Translations under genes and position numbers: made by a program
Notes under the pieces: generated by a model
Databases searched by the model: none
What the model saw: only the letters and a program-made list of their open reading frames with translations
What the model was told of the DNA's origin: nothing
In this document: positions 31,541-43,289 of the stretch, piece by piece
Numbering within the stretch: the first letter of the stretch is position 1
Layout of the letters: each line of letters begins with the position of its first letter
Assembly: GCA_963921195.1 (NCBI GenBank)
Contig: OY992537.1
Location: forward strand, 58,304,313 to 58,368,312
From: Pegoplata infirma
Taxonomy: Eukaryota > Arthropoda > Insecta > Diptera > Anthomyiidae
DNA: 64,000 nucleotides
Direction of reading: 5' to 3'

Positions 31541-33104
31541 ATGGTACAAAGGGGCGTGGCATTTTACGCCCTTTGTCCGATCGCGGTCGCTTATGGCCTA
31601 TAGCTCCCGCCTCGGTTAGTACTATCTGTGGTGAAAATTTCATGAAAATGGGTTAAGCCGTTCTTTACTTATTGCGGAACAGGCAGATATAGCTTCAGCA
31701 TGGTACAAAGGGGCGTGGCATTTTACGCCCCTTTGTCCGATCGCTATCGCTTACTGCCTATAGTTCCCGCCTCGGTTAGTACTATCTGTGGTGAAAATTT
31801 CATGAAAATGGGTTAAGCCGTTCTTTACTTATTGCGGAACACGCAGATATAGCTTCAGCATGGTACAAAGGGGCGTGGCATTTTACCCCCATTTTTCCGA
31901 TCGCGGATTTTTCTATCTCTGGTGAAAATTTCATGAAAATCGATTCAGCCGTTTTTCCGTTGTTGCCGGACAGGCAGATATAGCTTTAACATGGTACAAA
32001 GGGGCGTGGCATTTTACGCCCCTTTGTCCGATCGCGGTTGCTTATGGCCTATAGCTTCCGCCTCGGTTAGTACTATCTGTGGTGAAAATTTCATGAAAAT
32101 GGGTTAAGCCGTTCTTTACTTATTGCGGAACAGGCAGATATAGCTTCAGCATGGTACAAAGGGGCGTGGCATTTTACGCCCCTTTGTCCGATCGCTATCG
32201 CTTACTGCATATAGTTCCCGCCTCGGTTAGTACTATCTGTGGTGAAAATTTCATGAAAATGGGTGAAGCTGTTCTTTACTCATTGCGGAACAGGCAGATA
32301 CAGCTTCAGCATGGTACAAAGGGCGTGGCATTTTACGCCCCTTTGCCCGATCGCTGTCGCTTACTGCCTATAGTTCCCGCCTCGGTTAGTACTATCTGTG
32401 GTGAAAATTTCATGAAAATGAAATAAGTAAAGAACGGTTAAGCCGTTCTTTACTTATTGCGGAACAGGCAGAACAGTCTTCAGCATGGTACAAAGGGGCG
32501 TGGCATTTTACGCACCTTTGTCCGATGGCGGTCGCTTATGGCCTATAGTTCCCGCCTCGGTTAATACTATCTGTGGTGAAAATTTCATGAAAATCGGTTA
32601 AGCCGTTTTTCTGTTATTGCCGAACAGGCAGATATAGCTTCAGCATGGTACAAAGGGGCGTGACATTTTACGCCTCTTTGTCCGATCGCGGTATCTTATG
32701 CCCTATAGTTCCCGCCTCGGTTAGTACTATCTGTGGTGAAAATTTCATGAAAATCGGTTCAGCCGTTCTTTACTTATTGCGGAACACGCAGATATAGCTT
32801 TAGCATGGTACAAAGGGGCGTGGCATTTTACGCCCCTTTTTCCGATCGCGGTCGCTTATGGCCTATAGTTCCCGCCTCGGTTAATACTATCTGTGGTGAA
32901 AATTTCATGAAAATCGGTTAAGCCGTTTTTCTGTTATTGCCGGACAGGCAGATATAGCTTCAGCATGGTACAAAGGGGCGTGGCACTTTACGCCCCTTTG
33001 TCCGATCGCGGTCTCTTATGGCCTATAGTTCCCGCCTCGGTTAGTACTATCTGTGGTGAAAATTTCATGAAAATCGGTTAAGCCGTTCTTTACTTATTGC
33101 GGAA
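31541..33104 (+). repeat. homogeneous 160-bp tandem array
   Basis: The phrase ATGGTACAAAGGGGCGTGGC starts at 31541, 31700, 31860, 31991, 32151, 32311, 32485, 32645, 32805 and 32965. Most steps are 159-160 bp, with a short unit (131) and a long one (174). Two unit types alternate in part (CCGTTCTTTACTTATTGC and CCGTTTTTCTGTTATTGC), hinting at amplification of a higher-order pair. Confidence 0.95.
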
Positions 33105-33151
33105 CAGACAGACAGACAGACAGACAGACAGAAAGACAGACAGACAGACAA
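33105..33151 (+). repeat. (GACA)n microsatellite
   Basis: A GACAGACA run with one GAAA interruption at the 3' end of the interspersed repeat. Confidence 0.95.
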
Positions 33152-33185
33152 ACCAACAATCAGATTTATAATATTAATAGGGATT

Positions 33186-34273
33186 TTTTTGTTTAAATGA
33201 TGACAGAGACAACGATTATCATAGAATAGTGAATGCATATGCTCTTACCATACAATAATAGTCAAGGAAATAAAGCATCTTCATCCTCAACATCAACAAA
33301 TAACAGTAAGTACAACATTTATGTATGGAGTTTTTTTTTTGCATTCTGTAAGCACACTTAAGAGTTGCATGTAATACAGTGACTTTGAAAAGGGAACATA
33401 AAATTTTTTTAATTTTTGAAAGAACAAAAAAAAAAAAAAAATCTTATTATTTAGGACTATTTTACACAAAATCAGAATGGATATCTATGTGCTCATGAGA
33501 CACAGTTTTTTTTTGTATGCTCAGACCCGGTAGGTGGCGTTGAAAATCAAACAATAATGAAATGTTGCACTTTTTCTGCCCTTTTTTATTTTACTGACTT
33601 TTTGTGTACAATACAGAACAAAAACCACATATGATTTTGTTATGGAATTAAAGGCAGTTTTCTGTTCTAATTGTTTATAACAAAAGATTCGCAACAAGTT
33701 CATTTTAATCCAAAAAATACAAAAAATCATAAATTCTGCCCATTTTACAGATCAGCACAAAAAACAAAGTGCCATTTCAAAATGCTGGATATGGCATTAG
33801 AAAGGTCCCAAAAAATACCTATAATTTGATATCAAATATGTGTATACTTACTGCTATTTACTGCGCATAAAGGGTCATTAGGTTAAAAAGGGCAGAGAAA
33901 GTGCTACATTTTCTTTTTTTTTTAGAAAAGAAAACGAAATTATTAAGGAATATAATTTCAACAAATTGAAAATAAATACTTCCAAGATTTTAACTTTTTC
34001 AATGCAAATTTTTTCCCCCTCAAATAAAAATATAGTGTTTTTAATAATGTTGTACGAACAATGTTGTGAGTTACTGTTTAAAGTAGAGGATAAAGATTTA
34101 AAATATAACTACATACTTATAGTTAAAGTTTATTATATTGAATATTATGTAATAGAGTGAACATTAGAAATTGCTATAGTTTTTAAAGCATTAACTGGAA
34201 AAATTCTACAAATCCTTATGTTATTTTATGTTTAGAGAATACAAAATATCCCAGGCAGAAGAATACAATCGCA
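33186..34273. other. intergenic DNA with one Tc1-like end
   Basis: At 33375 TA is followed by CAGTGACTTTGAAAAGGGAA, a Tc1-like terminal phrase without a visible partner. The rest is unassigned; the frames at 33521-33730 and 33966-34160 have no family signature. Confidence 0.4.
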
Positions 34274-34768
34274 CACTCAAATAATTATGACGGTAGACTC
34301 CACTACAAAAGACAGTTAAAAAAACTACATTTGTTGTTGTTTATGCGTCCACTACATTTTACGATAAAATCAACTAAAAATTGTTGTTTTTAACTATTGA
34401 TTAACAACTACAAAAAGCAATTAAAAACAACTTCAAATTACAGTTGTTTTTACAGTAACTCAAATTGTCGGAAAAAATTTCTGAACGTAAAAATGGTTAA
34501 AATTGTTTGGTAATAATTCCTGCTGCGTCTGACACTTTCAACTCGTTTAACACATCCGTTTTTCTATTTTTTTTTTATACACTAAAAACAACTACATAAA
34601 ACAACTGTTACTACAATGTAGTTATTTTATGTATTTATTTTTTAAAACGACTAAAAAAATAGTTGTTTGGGATTTTTTATACAAAAACAACTGAAATTGT
34701 AGTGGAAAACAACTACGGCTAACTACACAAATGACCGTCATGTTGTAACTACAATAATTTTCTAAGTG
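34274..34768. mobile_element. CACTC-ended element rich in AACTAC (TSD CA)
   Basis: Starts CACTCAAATAATTATGACGG and ends TACAATAATTTTCTAAGTG, with ATGACGGT and ACCGTCAT placed symmetrically near the ends. CA flanks both sides (34272-34273, 34769-34770). The interior is full of AACAACTAC and TTGTTGTTTTT phrases. Non-coding. Confidence 0.7.
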
Positions 34769-34770
34769 CA

Positions 34771-35059
34771 ACAGCGTTGTTAAATCATGGTAGACGGTTG
34801 TAGGAGCGTTCTGTATACCATCTTTAAAGTGCTTTCAGAAAATTAGAATGATAACATCTATCTACGCTAGATTAAAGCGTTTTAAAAGCAATGAAAAAAA
34901 GTAATTTGAGAACCCTTTATTTGAAATAATTAAAGCGCTTTAAACCCCCGGAAAAGACGATATTTTCTAATCATCTGGGTACAAGTGCATGACTTTGAAC
35001 TTCCTCTAGCATAAAAATGTTTTATTTTTTAAACAAAAATAGAAAAATATTGTGTTTTT
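34771..35059. other. unassigned DNA
   Basis: Nothing recognised apart from repeated GCGCTTTAAA-like phrases. Confidence 0.35.
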
Positions 35060-35313
35060 CAAGGGGAAACTTAACTTGCTAAGGATCACAAGAATTATTT
35101 GTGCTAAACTTCAGGATTATAACTGTTTTATTTTGAACTGCATCGTGTTATCTACAGACGGACGGACTGACATTCATAGAATGTGTTAGAACCGATCATG
35201 GACCAATAATATATATACTTTTTGGGGTCCGGTCCTCGACCGATATTTCGATGCGTTACACACGAAATGACAAAGTGAGTATACCCCCATACTGTGGTTG
35301 GAGGGTATAAAAA
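35060..35313 (-). mobile_element. mini-me copy 6
   Basis: Carries ATCTACAGACGGACGGACTG, the core AATAATATATATACTTTTTGG, CGATATTTCGATGCGTTACA and GTGGTTGGAGGGTATAAAA in minus-strand order. Confidence 0.85.
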
Positions 35314-35369
35314 TTGACAAAAATTATTGCCAGGACTTCAAAAAATTTCGTAACTTTTTAATTTTTTTG

Positions 35370-35556
35370 AAAAAGTATTCGTGTTTACACCGTTTATATG
35401 GACAGACAGACAGACGGACATCGCTAAATAGACTCCAAAAGTGATTCTTAGTAGATCGGTATTCTTGAAAGTTGGTAGAACCAATATTTCCGATAGTTAC
35501 AAACATCAGCACAAAGTAATTATACCCTGTACCACGGAGTGGTGTAGGGTATAAAT
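35370..35556 (+). mobile_element. mini-me-like family X, 3' part
   Basis: Matches 9,690-9,840: GTTTACACCGTTTATATGGA, ACAGACAGACAGACGGACAT, AGATCGGTATTCTTG and ACAAACATCAGCACAAAG, ending at GTGTAGGGTATAA. Confidence 0.8.
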
Positions 35557-36168
35557 AGCGCTTAAAGTTTTAGAGTCCTTCCGACTGTCTGTCCTTCCAT
35601 CTTAACGTTGTAAACACGATACAGGTCGCAATTGTCATTCGATTTGGCTGAAATTTTAAACTTAAGCCTCGTTTCGTCTGAGAACGAAGCCTATTGAAAT
35701 TGGAAAAATCGGTCCATATTTAGACCTAGCCCCCATACAAAGGTCCTATTTAGTTTTGGCTCAAATGACTGTATAACCGTATTACAATCGATATTCTTTC
35801 GAAATTTTGAAGGTTAACGTGTTTTTTATTCAATAATCACCATTCTGAACTTTAAAGGAATCGGGCTAGTTCTTCTTGTAGCCCCCATACAAAACACCTT
35901 TCCGAAAAGGAAATAATTTATTAATTTTTTTTTGTTTAATTACCTTATCAAATCTGATTATAATCGGACCATTTCTGGACTTGGGCCCCATTATAAAATT
36001 TCGCCCGATATTCAGTTAAAGCGGTTTATTAGCAACAAATAGGAGATTTTTTCACTCAAATTTGGTTTGTGAGTGTATTTTACACTTATTAAAGATTTGA
36101 CACAATATAGATCCTATCGGTCCAATTTTGAACTTGGGACCCATTTTACGGGAAACCATGATAAAAAA
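35557..36168 (-). mobile_element. mini-me-like family X, 5' body, opposite orientation
   Basis: Minus-strand match to 9,130-9,700: AAACACGATACAGGTCGCAA, CTTGTAGCCCCCATACAAA, ACTTGGGCCCCATT and ATTCAGTTAAAGCGGTTT. It adjoins the 3' part tail to tail, so two copies or a rearranged copy meet at about 35,557. Confidence 0.75.
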
Positions 36169-36427
36169 TTTTTTTTTTTTTGTTACAGTGCTTTAAGAAC
36201 GTTTTTTTAGAACCGTTGTCAATTTCTGCTTGGGATATTATTAGTTTGCATGAACACTTTAAGATATGCTGGAAACTTGATCTTTTTTAAATGATTTCGA
36301 AAGAGCAGAAAGTTTTTACCAGGAATTACTTTTATTGTAGCTTATGAGTAGAACAATGAGAAATCTTTACGCTAATAGTAGCAACAAAATAAACATTGAT
36401 TTCTTCATAAAAAAAAATCTTGTGGAT
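36169..36427. other. AT-rich DNA, nothing recognised
   Basis: No repeat or gene recognised. Confidence 0.35.
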
Positions 36428-36448
36428 TTTTATACCCTCCATTTAAAG
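36428..36448 (+). mobile_element. mini-me end fragment, insertion host
   Basis: TTTTTATACCCTCCATTTAAAG, the usual mini-me end, cut by the next element. Confidence 0.5.
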
Positions 36449-36684
36449 CAGTGGTCGGCACAAAGAGGCATATGAAAGTATTAGTGTTTTAATAAAAATA
36501 TGCATGTGTTGGTGTATTTCTTCAACAAAGCGACATCAACCTGCTTTGAAGAAAGTCAGCTTGCTACTGAATAAAATATTTGTTTTTTTTATGCTCTTTG
36601 TTGATTTTTTGTTGACATTCGTGTTGTATACATGTGAATTGCCGATTGTGTTCGGCTCCAGCGTGCAATGGGTGCCGATCACTG
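36449..36684. mobile_element. 236-bp hAT-like MITE (CAGTGGTCGGCA ends, 8-bp TSD)
   Basis: Left end CAGTGGTCGGCACA; right end GGGTGCCGATCACTG. The perfect duplication ATTTAAAG lies at 36441-36448 and 36685-36692. The ends are of a widely seen hAT type. The frame crossing it (36504-36710) is not a gene. Confidence 0.85.
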
Positions 36685-36772
36685 ATTTAAAGTATGGAGA
36701 GAATACTTAATATGTTAAAGACAAAGTTAACAATACTAAACGTTATTATTATCAAACGAGTATTATTATTAT

Positions 36773-37580
36773 TAGTGTCCGACCGAATACACCTTTTTTG
36801 GCCGAAGCCGAATATTCGGCCAAATTTTCACTATTCGGCCAAACCGAAGCCGAATATTAAAAAAAAAAAATATTTATGTAGTAAAAACAAAAAAAAAAAT
36901 AACTCGACTCGGCGGGATACTCAAATGCATGAGAATGTGTTCTCCCAATAAGCAATTTTAAAATTCAAGTGCAAATCAAGTATAAAGCAAGTGTAAATCA
37001 AGCCCTAAATTCCAGCCCGTGCTTGATTTATACTTGAATTACACTTGAATTCAATAGCATACTCCAGCAAAACGGACACTGGAATTCAAGCCCTGTTTTT
37101 ACAGCCTTTTCCCTGGTTTTCAAGCGTAAAAACAGCGCTTGAATTCAAGTATCCGTTTTGCTGGAGAATGCTATTGAATTCAAGTGTAATTCAAGTATAA
37201 ATCAAGCATAGACTGGAAGTAAGGGCTTGATTTACACTTGATTTATACTTGATTTGCTCTTGAATTTTAAATGTCTTTATTGGGTCTAGAATGATATTTT
37301 TTCAAGCAAAAAATTTTTTTGGACATTTTTGTAAAAAAATATATTTAGAGTGTAAATTTTTTTCGACCGAAAATTTTTTTGAATGTAAAAAATGTTTTTA
37401 GTTGCAGAAACACTTAGTAAAATGTTTTTGTGGCTTACTAATGTGATTCAAAGTTAGTTTAGTGTGTTTTTCAACACGTTAGCACAAATATTATACAATT
37501 ATTCGGTATTCGGCCTATTCGGCCAAAATAGTGGCCGAATAGTGCTTTTTGGCCGAAGCCGAATATTCGGTCGGACACTA
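36773..37580. mobile_element. 808-bp hAT-like element (TAGTGTCCGACC ends)
   Basis: Begins TAGTGTCCGACCGAAT with GGCCGAAGCCGAATATTCGG hairpins and ends with the mirror CGAATATTCGGTCGGACACTA. It shares its ends with the element at 22,124. The flanks ATTATTAT and ATTAATTT match only partly, so the duplication has decayed or sits in simple sequence. Interrupted by the element at 36,944. Confidence 0.8.
36944..37284. mobile_element. 341-bp foldback MITE nested in the hAT-like element (TSD TCT)
   Basis: CCCAATAA ends and long arms built of TTCAAGTGTAATTCAAGTAT-like phrases. TCT lies on both sides (36941-36943, 37285-37287). Arms stay paired through CCAGCAAAACGGA and GAATTCAAG. A 3-bp duplication would fit the PIF/Harbinger group, but TCT is not its usual target. 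Confidence 0.8.
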
Positions 37581-38766
37581 ATTAATTTACAAAATTTTAT
37601 GTAGGTAATTTTTAAAGCTTTAATTTAAGCTTGATAGCGTCCAGATTGAGTAAATAATAAATGTGCTACGAGGGTCGATCTGTATAATGAAAATATTTAT
37701 AGACATTTTTCAGAAAATTTGTTTAAAAATATTTCCAAGTCGATTTTTTCCAAGTTCAAACATTAAAAATTTAAAAAAGGATCCAATAGTTTTTTTCAGT
37801 AATCAAATAATTTTTCCAACAACCCAAACAACCCAAAATTTTTTAAGTGAAGTAGAAAAAATCCAGGTTTTTTGATTTCCAATTCTTTTGTCCATCAATT
37901 TTTTGTAAAATTAAATTAAATTGAAGCTTTATTTTTGCTAAACAAATGAAACATTTTTTTATCCGAATTAGTTCAAAGTCCTTCACTTAGACCCAGGGAA
38001 TGAACAAATTTATTTTGTTTTCGACTTAATCAAACTAATTGCCAAACTTACCAAATTTTTAAATAATTTAAATGAATAAACATACCTGAAAAGAGAAAAA
38101 AAAAATAATTGATTACCACAAAATCATTAACAAATTAATTAATGGGAAAAAATGTAACGGGGTTTAATGAGCTTGAGCTGGTGTTTCTAACTATCCGAAA
38201 TATTGGTCCTTGAAAATAGAAAAAAGTTCGTACAATATTTTACCCTTTTTTATCAAATTAAAACTTAAGTTTCTGGGATTATTGGGAGACACAAAAAATA
38301 TTTCAAATTTCTAGAGTTATTACTTGATATACACTAAAAGGGGTATTACATTACAGCATTTGTTATCCCTTAGAATCAGAATTTTTAAAAACTGTATGTT
38401 TTTCTGAATGTTCTTTGCGTCTGGAGAATAACAGATTCTAAGTTTGTAAAATCCTTATTTTCTGCTTTCAAAAAAGTACCATAGTAAAATTTTTTTAGCA
38501 GCGCTTTAGCAAAGTTCTTGCTGGGATCTGACACATAAGATTTTAACACGTTTGTTTTTTCTTAAAAAAAAATTTAATTATCTTTTCAAAATTAAATTAT
38601 AATCTGTAATATTTTAACTTTTTTTAACAATAACCATAGAAAAATGTACACTCAATTATCAATTAAAAATATCTTCATTCTCTAAACCATATTTACCCAA
38701 AAAGAACTAATAACAACTGGTTTTCATTATCGCCATCTACTTCTCTAAAGGATTTAAAATAAAAAA
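37581..38766. other. intergenic DNA with a partial foldback relative
   Basis: 37,605-37,780 repeats an arm of the 13.4-kb foldback (AGCTTTAATTTAAGCTTGAT, AGCGTCCAGATTGAGTAAAT, TACGAGGGTCG, CCAAGTTCAAACATTAAAAA). The rest to 38,766 is AT-rich with nothing recognised. Confidence 0.5.
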
Positions 38767-39161
38767 GACAAGTAAAAAAGTTAAATACGGCCTTGCCGAA
38801 TGTATTACTACCCTCCACAATGTTAAAAAAAATATTGCAAAAAAACTTTATTTGAAAAAAAAAAAAATATTAAATGAATTCATGAAATAAAATAGTTACT
38901 TAAACAAAAAAAATATTGTTGAAAAAAATTTCCACGGAAATTTTTTGGCGAAAAAAATCCGCGAACAAATTTTTTGTGTAAAAAAATATTTTTGTACTTG
39001 TTTAAATACTTTTCGGTATCCAATTATGATCACATATCTGCACTAGCAGCAAAATGAAAACATTTTGTATTTTTTAGGTTATGTAGAATGTACCAATATT
39101 TTCAAAGTGTTCTCACATTTTCGTTTATAACTTTTGAACCGCTAAACTGATATCGCTCAAA
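38767..39161 (+). mobile_element. mini-me copy 7, left half, insertion host
   Basis: Head CAAGTAAAAAAGTTAAATACGG with GGCCTTGCC hairpin, then ACAAAATGTTTTCAT-like and CATTTTCGTTTATAACTTTT phrases aligned with copy 2 (15,347-15,720). Cut at ATATCGCTCAAAT by the 6.5-kb element; the right half continues at 45,656. Confidence 0.85.
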
Positions 39162-39465
39162 TCAGGGTAAGGAATGGCACACGTGCCCAGGGCACATGTG
39201 CGCACATTTGGCACATAGCACATCTAAAACGTGTGCCGTGTGCCAATTATTGGCACACGACACATAGGCCGTGTGCCATGTGCTGGCACACGGCACATTT
39301 CAGGTGTGCCATGTGCCATACACATGGCACACGGCACATCTGAAATGTGCAATGTGTCCTAGTATGACACATGGCACATCTGAAATGCGCCGTGTGCCAG
39401 CACATGGCACATGGCCTGTGTGCCATGTGCCAATTATTGGCACATGGCACATTTTAGATGTTTTT
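39162..39465. repeat. GGCACATG-type terminal array, left arm
   Basis: Short tandem and inverted repeats of TGGCACACGGCACATCTGAAATGTG type. The short frames at 39247-39477 on both strands (His/Cys/Ala/Met-rich) translate this repeat. Confidence 0.9.
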
Positions 39466-39493
39466 TTTGTTCAATAATTGTTTTTAGAAATAA

Positions 39494-40770
39494 AGTACTT
39501 TTTTCAGAAAAAATACTACTTTTTTAGAAAAAATAGTACTTTTTAGAAAAATTAGTACTTTTTAAAATAAAAAGGACGTTTTAGAAAAAAAAGTATTTTT
39601 TTTTTTAAAAAATAGTACTTTTTAGAAAAAGTAGTACTTTTTTGAAAAAATAGTACTTTTTAGAAAAAATAGTATTTTTTTGAAAAAAATAGTACTTTTT
39701 AGAAAAAATAGTACTTTTTAGAAAAAATAGTACTTTTTTAAAAAAAAAAGTACTTTTTTACAAAAAATAGTACTTTTTTAGAAAAATAGTACTTTTTTAG
39801 AAAAAAAATAATACTTTTTAGAAAAAATTAGTATTTTTTTTGGAAAAAAGTACTTTTTAGAAAAAAAAATACTTTTTTAGAAAAAATAGTACTTTTTAGA
39901 AAAAATAGTACTTTTTTGGAAAAAATAGTACTTTTTTGGAAAAAATAGCACTTTTTAGAAAAAAAATACTTTTTAGAAAAAAAAGTACTTTTTAGAAAAA
40001 ATAGTACTTTTTTGGAAAAAATAGTACTTTTTAGATAAAAAGTACTTTTTTAGAAAAAATAGTACTTTTTAGAAAAAATTTAGCTTTTTTAAAAAAAGTA
40101 TTTTTTTTTTGAAAAAATAGTACTTTTTAGAAATAATAGTACTTTTTTGAAAAAATAGTACTTTTTGGAAAAAATAGTACTTTTTATAAAAATAAGTAAC
40201 TTTTTTAGAAAAAATAGTACATTTTAGAAAAAAAAATATTTTTTTTTATCAAAAGAAGGACTTTTTTAGAAAAAATAGTACTTTTTAGAAAAACTTTTAC
40301 TTTTTAGAAAAAATTTTACTTTTTTAGAAAAAATAGTACTTTTTTAGAAAAAAACAGTACTTTTTAGAGAAAAGTACATTTTCGGAGAAGTTAGTACTTT
40401 TTTTAGAAAAAAAAAGTACTTTTTAGAAAAAATAGTACTTTTGTAGAAAAAATAGTACTTTTTTAGAAAAAAAAGTACTTCTTAGATAAAAAAGTACTTT
40501 CTAGATAAAAAAACGTACTTTTTTAGAAAAAATAGTACTTTTTAGAAAAAAACTTACTTTTTTAAAAAAATAGTACTTTTTAAGAAAAAATAGTACTTTT
40601 TAAAAAAATAGTACTTTTTAGAAAAAATAGTACCTTTTAAGAAAAAAAAGTACTTTTTTAAAAAAAATTGTGTTTTTTCGAAAAATCTTTACTTTTCACC
40701 TTCTTTTTTAGAAAAATTAGTACTTGTAGGAAAAAAGTACTTTTTCAGAAAAATAGCACTTTTTAGAAAA
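39494..40770. repeat. 19-bp TAGTACTTTTTAGAAAAAA array, left arm
   Basis: About 65 degenerate units of TAGTACTTTTTAGAAAAAA with length variation of the A and T runs. Mirrored at 43,925-45,350. Confidence 0.95.
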
Positions 40771-40772
40771 AC

Positions 40773-43265
40773 ATCATATATTTTGCTCTATTTTTGCTCT
40801 ATTTGTAAGATATAATTATAATACCAAATTAACGTCCTTTTGCTTGTATCTTTATTATTTAAGAAGTTATTTGCAATTTAAAAATCTAGCAAAGATAAAA
40901 TTGATCTGTAATCGATTAAGTGATTATGGAGGGGTAAAAATGACAAAAATATAATTTATTTTGCTCTATCTCGATTAGTTTTTGAGATATAAATAAAATA
41001 CCAGATTTACGTCCTTTTGCTTGTATTTTAATTATTTAAGAAGTTATTTGCAATTTTAGAATCTAGCAAAGATAAAATATATATGGGATCGCTAAAGGGG
41101 TTATGGAGGGATAAAAATGGCAAAAATATCATTTATTTTGATGTATATCGATTAGTTTTTGATATAATTAATATACCAAAATGACGGTATTTTGCTTGTA
41201 TTTTAAAAGTTTTTCATATTTTTAAATCAAGCAAAGATAAAATTGATCTGGGATCGCTAAAGTGATTATGGAGGGGTAAAAAGTACAAAAATGTCATCTA
41301 TTTTGCTCTAAATCGATAAGTTTTTGAGATACAATTAAATTATCAAAATAAAGTCCTTTTGCTTGTATTTTAATTATTTAAGAAGTTATCTGCGATTTTA
41401 GAATCTAGCAAAGATAAAATATATATGGGATCGCTAAAGGGGTTATGGAGGGATAAAAATGGCAAAAATATCATTTATTTTGATGTATATCGATTAGTTT
41501 TCGAGATATAAATAAAATACCAAATTAACGTCCTTTTGCTTGTATCTTAATTATTTAAGAAGTTATTTGCAATTTAAAAATCTAGCTAAGATAAAATTGA
41601 TCTGGGATCGCTAAAGTGATTATGGAGGGGTAAAAATTACAAAAATAACATATATTTTACTCTATCTCTATTAGTTTTCGAGATATAAATAAAATACCAA
41701 ATTAACGTCCTTTTGCTTGTATCTTAATTATTTAAGAAGTTATTTGCAATTTAAAAATCTAGCTAAGATAAAATTGGTCTGGGATCGCTAAAGTGATTAT
41801 GGAGGGGTAAAAATTACAAAAATAACATCTATTTTACTCTATCTGCATTAGTTTTTGAGATATAAGTAAAATACCAGATTTACGTCCTTTTGCTTGTATC
41901 TTTATTATTTAAGAAGTTATTTGCAATTTAAAAATCTAGCAGAGATAAAATTTATCTGGGATCGCTAAATGGGTTATGGAGGGGTAAAAATTACAAAAAT
42001 ATCATCTATTTTGCTCTATCTCGATTAGTTTTCGAGATATAAATAAAATACCAAATTAACGTCCTTTTGCTTGTATCTAAATTATTTAAGAAGTTATTTG
42101 CAATTTAAAAATCTAGCTAAGATAAAATTGATCTGGGATCGCTTAAGTGATTATGGAGGGGTAAAAATTACAAAAATAACATCTATTTTGCTCTATCTCG
42201 ATTAGTTTTCGAGATATAAATAAAATACCAAATTAACGTCCTTTTGCTTGTATCTTAATTATTTAAGAAGTTATTTGCAATTTAAAAATCTAGCAGATAT
42301 AAAATTGATCTGGGATCGCTAAAGTGATTATGGAGGGGTAAAAATTACAAAAATAACATATATTTTACTCTATCTGCATTAGTTTTTGAGATATAAGTAA
42401 AATACCAGATTTATGTCCTTTTGCTTGTATCTTTATTATTTAAGAAGTTATTTGCAATTTAAAAATCTAGCAGAGATAAAATTTATCTGAGATCGCTAAA
42501 TGGGTTATGGAGGGGTAAAAATTACAAAAATATCATCTATTTTGCTTTGATATAAATAAAATACCAAATTAACGTCCTTTTGCTTGTATCTAAATTATTT
42601 AAGAAGTTATTTGCAATTTAAAAATCTAGCTAAGATAAAATTGGTCTGGGATCGCTAAAGTGATTATGGAAGGGTAAAAATTACAAAAATAACATATATT
42701 TTGCTCTATCTCGATTAGTTTTCGAGATATAAATAAAATACCAAATTAACGTCCTTTTGCTTGTATCTTAATTATTTAAGAAGTTATTTGCAATTTAAAA
42801 ATCTAGCTAAGATAAAATTGGTCTGGGATCGCTAAAGTGATTATGGAGGGGTAAAAATTACAAAAATAACATCTATTTTGCTCTATCTTTTAGTTTTCGA
42901 GATATAAATAAAATACCAAATTAACGTCCTTTTGTTTGTATCTTAATTATTTAAGAAGTTATTTGCAATTTAAAAATCTAGCTAAGATAAAATTGATCTG
43001 GGATCGCTAAAGTGATTATGGAGGGGTAAAAATGACAAAAATATCATCTATTTTGCTCTATCTCGATTAGTTTTTGAGATATAATTAAAATACCAAAATT
43101 ACGTTCTTTTGCTTGTATCTTAATTATTTTAGAAGTTATTCGCAATTTTAAAATCGAGCAAAGATAAAATTGATCTGGAACCCTAAAAGGGTTATAGAGG
43201 TTAAAAAGGACAAAAATATCATCTATTTTGTTCTATATCGATTAGTTTTTGATATATAGTTAAAA
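40773..43265 (+). repeat. 177-bp tandem array, left arm
   Basis: The landmark GGAGGGGTAAAAA (or close variants) occurs at 40928, 41105, 41270, 41447, 41624, 41801, 41978, 42155, 42332, 42509, 42668, 42845, 43020 and about 43,197. Most steps are exactly 177 bp, with shorter ones (165, 159, 175). Each unit holds TCTCGATTAGTTTTTGAGAT, AACGTCCTTTTGCTTGTAT and AATTATTTAAGAAGTTATTT. Non-coding. Confidence 0.95.
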
Positions 43266-43289
43266 TTCCAAATTATAATTTTTTCTTTG

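Larger units (their letters stand above)
29903..33185 (+). mobile_element. interspersed repeat with ACCCGGCGTTGCCCGGGT head
   Basis: Starts TACTAGCTGTTTTGCACC with the palindromic CCGGCGTTGCCCGG and ends in (GACA)n, AATCAGATTTATAATATTAA and TAGGGA. Elements with this kind of head and GACAGACA tail are common in arthropod genomes, but I cannot assign the class from sequence alone. The body is a tandem array. The frame at 32151-32426 translates two array units. Confidence 0.7.

Noticed and set aside
32151..32426. 91-codon frame with an internal duplication
   Set aside because: Two units of the 160-bp array; the second unit lost one base, which opened the frame.
39247..39477. Overlapping frames on both strands rich in His, Cys and Trp, looking like a zinc-binding protein
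   Set aside because: They are readings of the GGCACATG repeat and recur mirrored at 45.4-45.6 kb.
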